Origin: an uncultured Eubacteriales bacterium
GTDB lineage: Bacteria > Bacillota > Clostridia > Lachnospirales > Lachnospiraceae
DNA: 8,598 nucleotides
Reading direction: 5' to 3'
Assembly: GCA_900313855.1 (NCBI GenBank)
Contig: OMSZ01000211.1
Location: forward strand, 1-8,598
Below are positions 5,592 to 8,598 of this stretch, piece after piece. The first letter of the stretch is position 1. Each line of letters opens with the position of its first letter. The notes beneath the pieces are model-generated. The model ran no database searches. It saw nothing but the letters and a program-made list of their open reading frames with translations, and was not told the origin of the DNA. The position numbers were made by a program, and so were the translations under genes.

Positions 5592-7282
5592 TTGTAAGAA
5601 CTCTTTAACGATACAATTCTGTTAAATACAAGTCTATCCTGTGTTGAATCCTTAGAATCAACACAGAAGAAACCGTGTCGCAAAAACTGGAAGCGGTCTC
5701 CTGCTTTGGCATCTGCAAATGCCGCCTCTAACTTACAGTTCTTCATCTCTACCAATGAATCAGGATTAAGATTGGAATAATCCTCCTTAAGTACCTCTTC
5801 TCCCTCAGCGATCAGGTTATCATAAAGTCTTACGGTAGCCTCAACGCATGTTGCCGCATCAACCCAGTGAATTGTTCCCTTAACCTTCCTGCCTTCAAAA
5901 CCGGAGCCGGATTTCGTAGCAGGATCATAGGTACAATGTATCTCAACAACCTTGCCGTTCTCATCCTTTACATAGTCCGTACATGTTACGAAATATGCAT
6001 TCTTAAGTCTTACCTCATTACCCGGGAAGAGTCTGAAATATTTCTTCGGCGGTTCCTCCATGAAGTCCTCTCTGTCAATGTATAATTCACGGCTAAATGA
6101 TACCATTCTCTTGCCTGATTCCTCATTCTCCTGATTATTCTCAACCTCAAGAAGCTCAGACTCTCCTTCAGGATAATTATCAATAACCAGTTTGATCGGA
6201 TCAAGAACAGCCATCCATCTGTTAGCCTTCATCCTAAGATCTTCTCTGATACAATATTCAAGCATAGCCATATCCGACACAGAATTGGCTTTGGATATAC
6301 CCGAAAGTTCAATAAACATTCTGATCGCTTCCGGTGTGACACCTTTACGTCTTAAAGCGCTGATAGACACAAGTCTTGGATCATCCCATCCATCAACAAC
6401 GCCATCTTCAACTAATTTCTTGATATATCTCTTACCTGTGATCACATTCTGAAGATAAAGCTTGGCAAACTCAATCTGCTTAGGCGGATGTTCATATTCA
6501 AGTTCTCTTACAACCCAGTCATATAAAGGTCTGTGATCCTCAAACTCAAGAGTACATATTGAATGCGTTACACCCTCAACCGCATCCTCAATAGGATGAG
6601 CGAAATCATACATAGGGTAAATGCACCATTTATTTCCGGTTCTGTGATGCTCCATTCTTGCAATACGGTAAATGACCGGATCACGCATATTGATATTAGG
6701 TGAAGCCATATCGATCTTAGCTCGAAGCACCTTAGATCCATCCTCAAATTCACCATTTTTCATGCGCTCAAAAAGATCGAGATTCTCCTCTATGCTTCTA
6801 TTCCTGTACGGACTTTCCTTTCCTGGCTCCGTAAGCGTTCCGCGGTATTCTCGTATCTCGTCAGCTGTAAGATCACAAACAAAGGCTTTACCCTTCTTAA
6901 TAAGCTTGACAGCACCCTCATACATAGCATCAAAATAATCAGACGCATAATATAATCTGTCATCAAAATCTGCTCCTAACCACTTGACATCCTCTAAAAT
7001 GGAATCAACAAATTCAGTCTTCTCCTTAGTTGGATTAGTATCATCAAATCTCAGATTGAAAATTCCGTTGTACTCTTTCGCAATACCGGAATTGAGAATT
7101 ATAGACTTTGCGTGTCCGATATGCAGATATCCGTTAGGTTCCGGAGGAAATCTTGTTACGATCTTATCATAACTGCCCTCAGCAAGATCCTTGTCGATAA
7201 TCTGCTCTATAAAATTCTTAGAAACAGTTTCTTCACTATTATTATCTATAACCTTATTATCGTTATTACCTGTACTGCCCAT
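5579..7282 (-). CDS. glnS: Glutamine--tRNA ligase (GlnRS)
   Basis: A complete 567-residue class I glutaminyl-tRNA synthetase that charges tRNA-Gln with glutamine in the cytosol. [16 protein letters not shown] carries the ATP-binding HIGH motif at residues 54-57. Glutamine/tRNA-site segments RFDDTNP (78-84), YDFAHPIED (225-233) and [14 protein letters not shown] (243-256) follow. GWDDPRL with ALRRKG precedes the two anticodon-binding beta-barrels, which fill roughly residue 340 to the end ([16 protein letters not shown] and [11 protein letters not shown] are typical). The usual VMSKR (KMSKS equivalent) is here VITGKR at 280-285. A Asn/Asp/Ser-rich stretch of about 22 residues precedes the conserved core. 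Length is close to the bacterial norm of about 550-560. The ATG at 7280-7282 has AAGGAG (7289-7294) 6 nt upstream. It has its own predicted promoter and a 140-nt leader. Confidence 0.97.
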   Translation of the reverse strand: MGSTGNNDNKVIDNNSEETVSKNFIEQIIDKDLAEGSYDKIVTRFPPEPNGYLHIGHAKSIILNSGIAKEYNGIFNLRFDDTNPTKEKTEFVDSILEDVKWLGADFDDRLYYASDYFDAMYEGAVKLIKKGKAFVCDLTADEIREYRGTLTEPGKESPYRNRSIEENLDLFERMKNGEFEDGSKVLRAKIDMASPNINMRDPVIYRIARMEHHRTGNKWCIYPMYDFAHPIEDAVEGVTHSICTLEFEDHRPLYDWVVRELEYEHPPKQIEFAKLYLQNVITGKRYIKKLVEDGVVDGWDDPRLVSISALRRKGVTPEAIRMFIELSGISKANSVSDMAMLEYCIREDLRMKANRWMAVLDPIKLVIDNYPEGESELLEVENNQENEESGKRMVSFSRELYIDREDFMEEPPKKYFRLFPGNEVRLKNAYFVTCTDYVKDENGKVVEIHCTYDPATKSGSGFEGRKVKGTIHWVDAATCVEATVRLYDNLIAEGEEVLKEDYSNLNPDSLVEMKNCKLEAAFADAKAGDRFQFLRHGFFCVDSKDSTQDRLVFNRIVSLKSSYKPGK

Positions 7283-7288
7283 TATTAT

Positions 7289-7294
7289 CTCCTT
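7289..7294 (-). promoter_or_regulatory. Ribosome binding site of glnS
   Basis: AAGGAG on the minus strand, 6 nt before the ATG at 7282. It fixes the start at MGSTGNN even though the first 22 residues are not part of the conserved core. Confidence 0.8.
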
Positions 7295-7330
7295 AAACTA
7301 AGCATTTCTATTATGATCATTACATCAGTC

Positions 7331-7350
7331 AAGACTCGCTCGCGAGTCTT
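7331..7350 (-). promoter_or_regulatory. Perfect hairpin in the glnS leader
   Basis: AAGACTCG (7331-7338) pairs with CGAGTCTT (7343-7350) around a CTCG loop, an 8-bp perfect stem. It is in the predicted glnS 5' leader, 36 nt before the ribosome binding site. No T-run follows on the minus strand, so it is not a plain terminator. No T-box consensus (AGGGTGGnACCGCG-like) is present in this leader. A regulatory or mRNA-stabilising role is conjecture. Confidence 0.5.
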
Positions 7351-7429
7351 TCTATAGGATTCGCATCATGCTATAGACTATATATTGCATATACGAATTC
7401 CTTCCATACTTCATCACATAATTATTGAC

Positions 7430-7458
7430 ATTTTATCATAGTTGATAATCTACGTCAA
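7430..7458 (-). promoter_or_regulatory. Predicted extended -10 promoter of glnS
   Basis: On the minus strand TTGACG (7453-7458), exactly 17 bp, then TAAAAT (7430-7435) preceded by TGA, giving an extended -10. Each hexamer has one mismatch to consensus. Transcription would start near 7423, giving a leader of about 140 nt. It separates glnS from the sigma-factor gene upstream. Confidence 0.65.
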
Positions 7459-7519
7459 CGAAAGCTTATGATCAAACATTATAAAACATTTTGATCTGCT
7501 ATTCATAAAAATACACATT

Positions 7520-8128
7520 TTATAAGCTCGGATAAAAATTCTTAACCTTATCTCTTATTCTTGATACTGCATTATCAATTGATTTCGTTGATTTACCAAG
7601 CTTTTGCGCGATATCTTTATATGACATTCCCTCAAGATACAGCGGAAGAACCATCTGCTCCATCTTGCTTAAATGAGACGAGAGCAGTTCATTGATTCTT
7701 TCCGTCGTCTCCTGATTAAGTATTACGATTTCCGGATTAGTGTTATTATCCGCCTCAAGATTCTCGATCAGCTGCACTTCATTATCATTGGTACTGCTGT
7801 AAAATGATATATAGCCGTTAAGCGGAGAATGTTTCTCTCTGTTAGAGGCTTTAACAGCAGAATATATCTGCCGCTTGATACAAAGCTGCGCAAAAGTAAA
7901 GAAAGACGCATCGTTATTACTGTCATAGCTCTGAATAGCTTTAAAAAGACCTATCAGTCCCTCCTGCGTAAGATCCTCGTCATCAGCACCGATAAGAAAC
8001 ATGGTACGTGTAGATTTAATAACAAGCGGATAATATTTCTTTACAAGATATTCTGTTGCTTCCTGATCACCTTCTTTAATAAGCGTGATCAAATCTTCAT
8101 CAGTGTATGAAATGTATTTGTCTGTCAC
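7520..8128 (-). CDS. sigH: RNA polymerase sigma factor of the SigH (Spo0H) type
   Basis: A 202-residue sigma-70-family protein resembling the sigma-H of Bacillus and Clostridia, which directs early post-exponential and sporulation-initiation transcription. Region 2 spans about residues 27-97, with FLIGADDEDLTQEGLIGL (44-61; core binding) and FAQLCIKRQIYSAVKASNRE (79-98; -10 recognition). HSPLNGYISF follows, as in Spo0H. Region 4 occupies about 145-202, with a helix-turn-helix in SYKDIAQKL and SIDNAVSRIR. There is no region 1.1 or a full region 3, as expected. The start is GTG at 8126-8128, with GGAGG (8136-8140) 7 nt upstream. It begins 26 nt after the stop of the TEA-rich protein gene, so the two are probably cotranscribed. 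The sigma class is clear. The biological role may differ (for example competence or stationary phase) if the host does not sporulate. Confidence 0.88.
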   Translation of the reverse strand: MTDKYISYTDEDLITLIKEGDQEATEYLVKKYYPLVIKSTRTMFLIGADDEDLTQEGLIGLFKAIQSYDSNNDASFFTFAQLCIKRQIYSAVKASNREKHSPLNGYISFYSSTNDNEVQLIENLEADNNTNPEIVILNQETTERINELLSSHLSKMEQMVLPLYLEGMSYKDIAQKLGKSTKSIDNAVSRIRDKVKNFYPSL

Positions 8129-8135
8129 ACTATAG

Positions 8136-8140
8136 CCTCC
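8136..8140 (-). promoter_or_regulatory. Ribosome binding site selecting the sigH GTG start
   Basis: GGAGG on the minus strand, 7 nt before the GTG at 8128. No in-frame ATG lies near the conserved N-terminus, so this site decides the start. Confidence 0.8.
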
Positions 8141-8154
8141 GCCCTATTAACAAC

Positions 8155-8598
8155 TTATTGTGCAGGTGCCGCTTCTACAGAAGTTTCAACCGTACTTTGA
8201 ATAGTCTCCTCAGTTGCTTCCGATGCAGGCGCTTCTGTGGCCGGTGCCTCTGTTACCGGTGTTTCTGTTGTCGCAGCCTCAGTTACTTGTGCTTCTGTCG
8301 AAGTAGTATCTGTTTTTGTCTGATCGGTATTGTCTGAAGCTTCACTGCTTTCAACAGAAGATTTCTTCTTTTTCTTCTTCTTGTCAGATTCATTACTGTC
8401 CTCATTAACCTTCTTTGTTATATCCTCAATGCTTTCTTCAAACTTCTTCTGGGATTCTTCGGTAGCTTCTGTCGATTTCTTTTGCTCCTTTTCGTCCTCA
8501 TCTTTGAAAAAGCTTTCCTCTGTCGCCTCAGTAGTTGCCTTATTCTTCTTACTGCTGCCGCCACCTACGGAATTAGCAATAAGAGTAATGAATCCAAG
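8155..8598 (-). CDS. C-terminal part of a membrane-associated protein with a Lys- and TEA-rich tail
   Basis: An open frame of 147 codons enters from the right edge and ends at TAA (8155-8157); its start is outside the window. The first visible residues, LGFITLIANSVGGG, look like the end of a hydrophobic, possibly membrane-spanning segment. The rest is low-complexity and soluble: a Glu/Lys-rich stretch, a run of seven lysines (KKKKKKK) encoded by mixed AAA/AAG codons, then a Thr/Glu/Ala/Pro-rich tail with repeated TEA and TEAP units (VTEAA, VTEAPATEAPASEATEE). Such tails occur on surface or membrane proteins of Lachnospiraceae, so a tethered protein with a disordered tail is a fair inference. 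I do not recognise the gene. It lies 26 nt upstream of the sigH start. The lack of stop codons over 441 nt, the codon-varied repeats and the tight spacing support a real gene. Confidence 0.75.
   Translation of the reverse strand, partial: LGFITLIANSVGGGSSKKNKATTEATEESFFKDEDEKEQKKSTEATEESQKKFEESIEDITKKVNEDSNESDKKKKKKKSSVESSEASDNTDQTKTDTTSTEAQVTEAATTETPVTEAPATEAPASEATEETIQSTVETSVEAAPAQ

Noticed and set aside
7421..7450. A plus-strand TTGACA (7425-7430) that could be a promoter.
   Set aside because: No acceptable -10 is found at 16-18 bp, and no plus-strand gene follows; the same bases are explained by the minus-strand glnS promoter region.
7470..7496. A possible sigH terminator: GATCAAA (7470-7476) paired with TTTGATC (7490-7496) on the minus strand.
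   Set aside because: The stem is short, AT-rich, with a 13-nt loop and no following T-run, and the glnS promoter begins immediately after; too weak to call.
8107..8337. A plus-strand open frame rich in Cys, Arg, Ser and Phe opposite the TEA-rich tail.
   Set aside because: It is the antisense shadow of the repetitive Thr/Glu/Ala-rich tail, and it crosses the sigH ribosome binding region without a ribosome binding site of its own.
1..8598. CRISPR arrays, insertion sequences, phage, toxin-antitoxin or defence genes.
   Set aside because: No regularly spaced repeats with unique spacers, no transposase or integrase motifs, no rRNA and no complete tRNA were seen on either strand; the genes are conserved chromosomal types.

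Overview
The window looks like ordinary chromosome from a low-GC, Gram-positive anaerobe of the class Clostridia, most likely a Lachnospiraceae member (Butyrivibrio/Roseburia/Eubacterium-like). The grounds are AT-rich intergenic DNA, strong AAGGAG/GGAGG ribosome binding sites, a Spo0H-type sigma factor, a bacterial GlnRS of the form I associate with this family, and a DUF6062-type cysteine protein. The genus assignment is inference.

Layout. Positions 1-2898 (minus strand) hold the lower-glycolysis block gap -> pgk -> tpiA, with tpiA running off the left edge. gap has its own promoter, a long (about 150 nt) leader and a strong intrinsic terminator. pgk-tpiA appears to restart from a promoter that overlaps the T-tract of that terminator. 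The pgk-tpiA spacer is filled with degenerate repeats. Positions 2899-3203 are a divergent promoter region. Positions 3204-4816 (plus strand) are a two-gene unit: a PHP-type histidinol-phosphatase and a protein with two matching Cys/His modules, closed by a terminator that probably serves both directions.

Positions 4904-7282 (minus) carry glnS followed 42 nt later by a small, poorly characterised protein resembling permuted papain-like hydrolases. The glnS leader (7283-7435) has a good promoter and a perfect hairpin. Positions 7520-8128 (minus) encode a SigH-type sigma factor with a GTG start. It sits 26 nt downstream of a gene whose C-terminal 147 codons (8155-8598) encode the end of a hydrophobic segment and a long charged, Thr-Glu-Ala-Pro-rich tail.

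How the genes relate. gap, pgk and tpiA catalyse neighbouring steps of glycolysis (triose-phosphate interconversion, oxidation to 1,3-bisphosphoglycerate, first substrate-level ATP). The other units are housekeeping or unknown and have no obvious shared pathway with them. I see no mobile element, CRISPR array, RNA gene or defence-type cassette. I do not think the window contains a new multi-gene system. The most worthwhile oddities are the repeat-filled pgk-tpiA spacer, the 15-nt phased repeats in the gap leader, the duplicated Cys/His modules, the papain-like protein beside glnS, and the altered KMSKS-equivalent loop of GlnRS.
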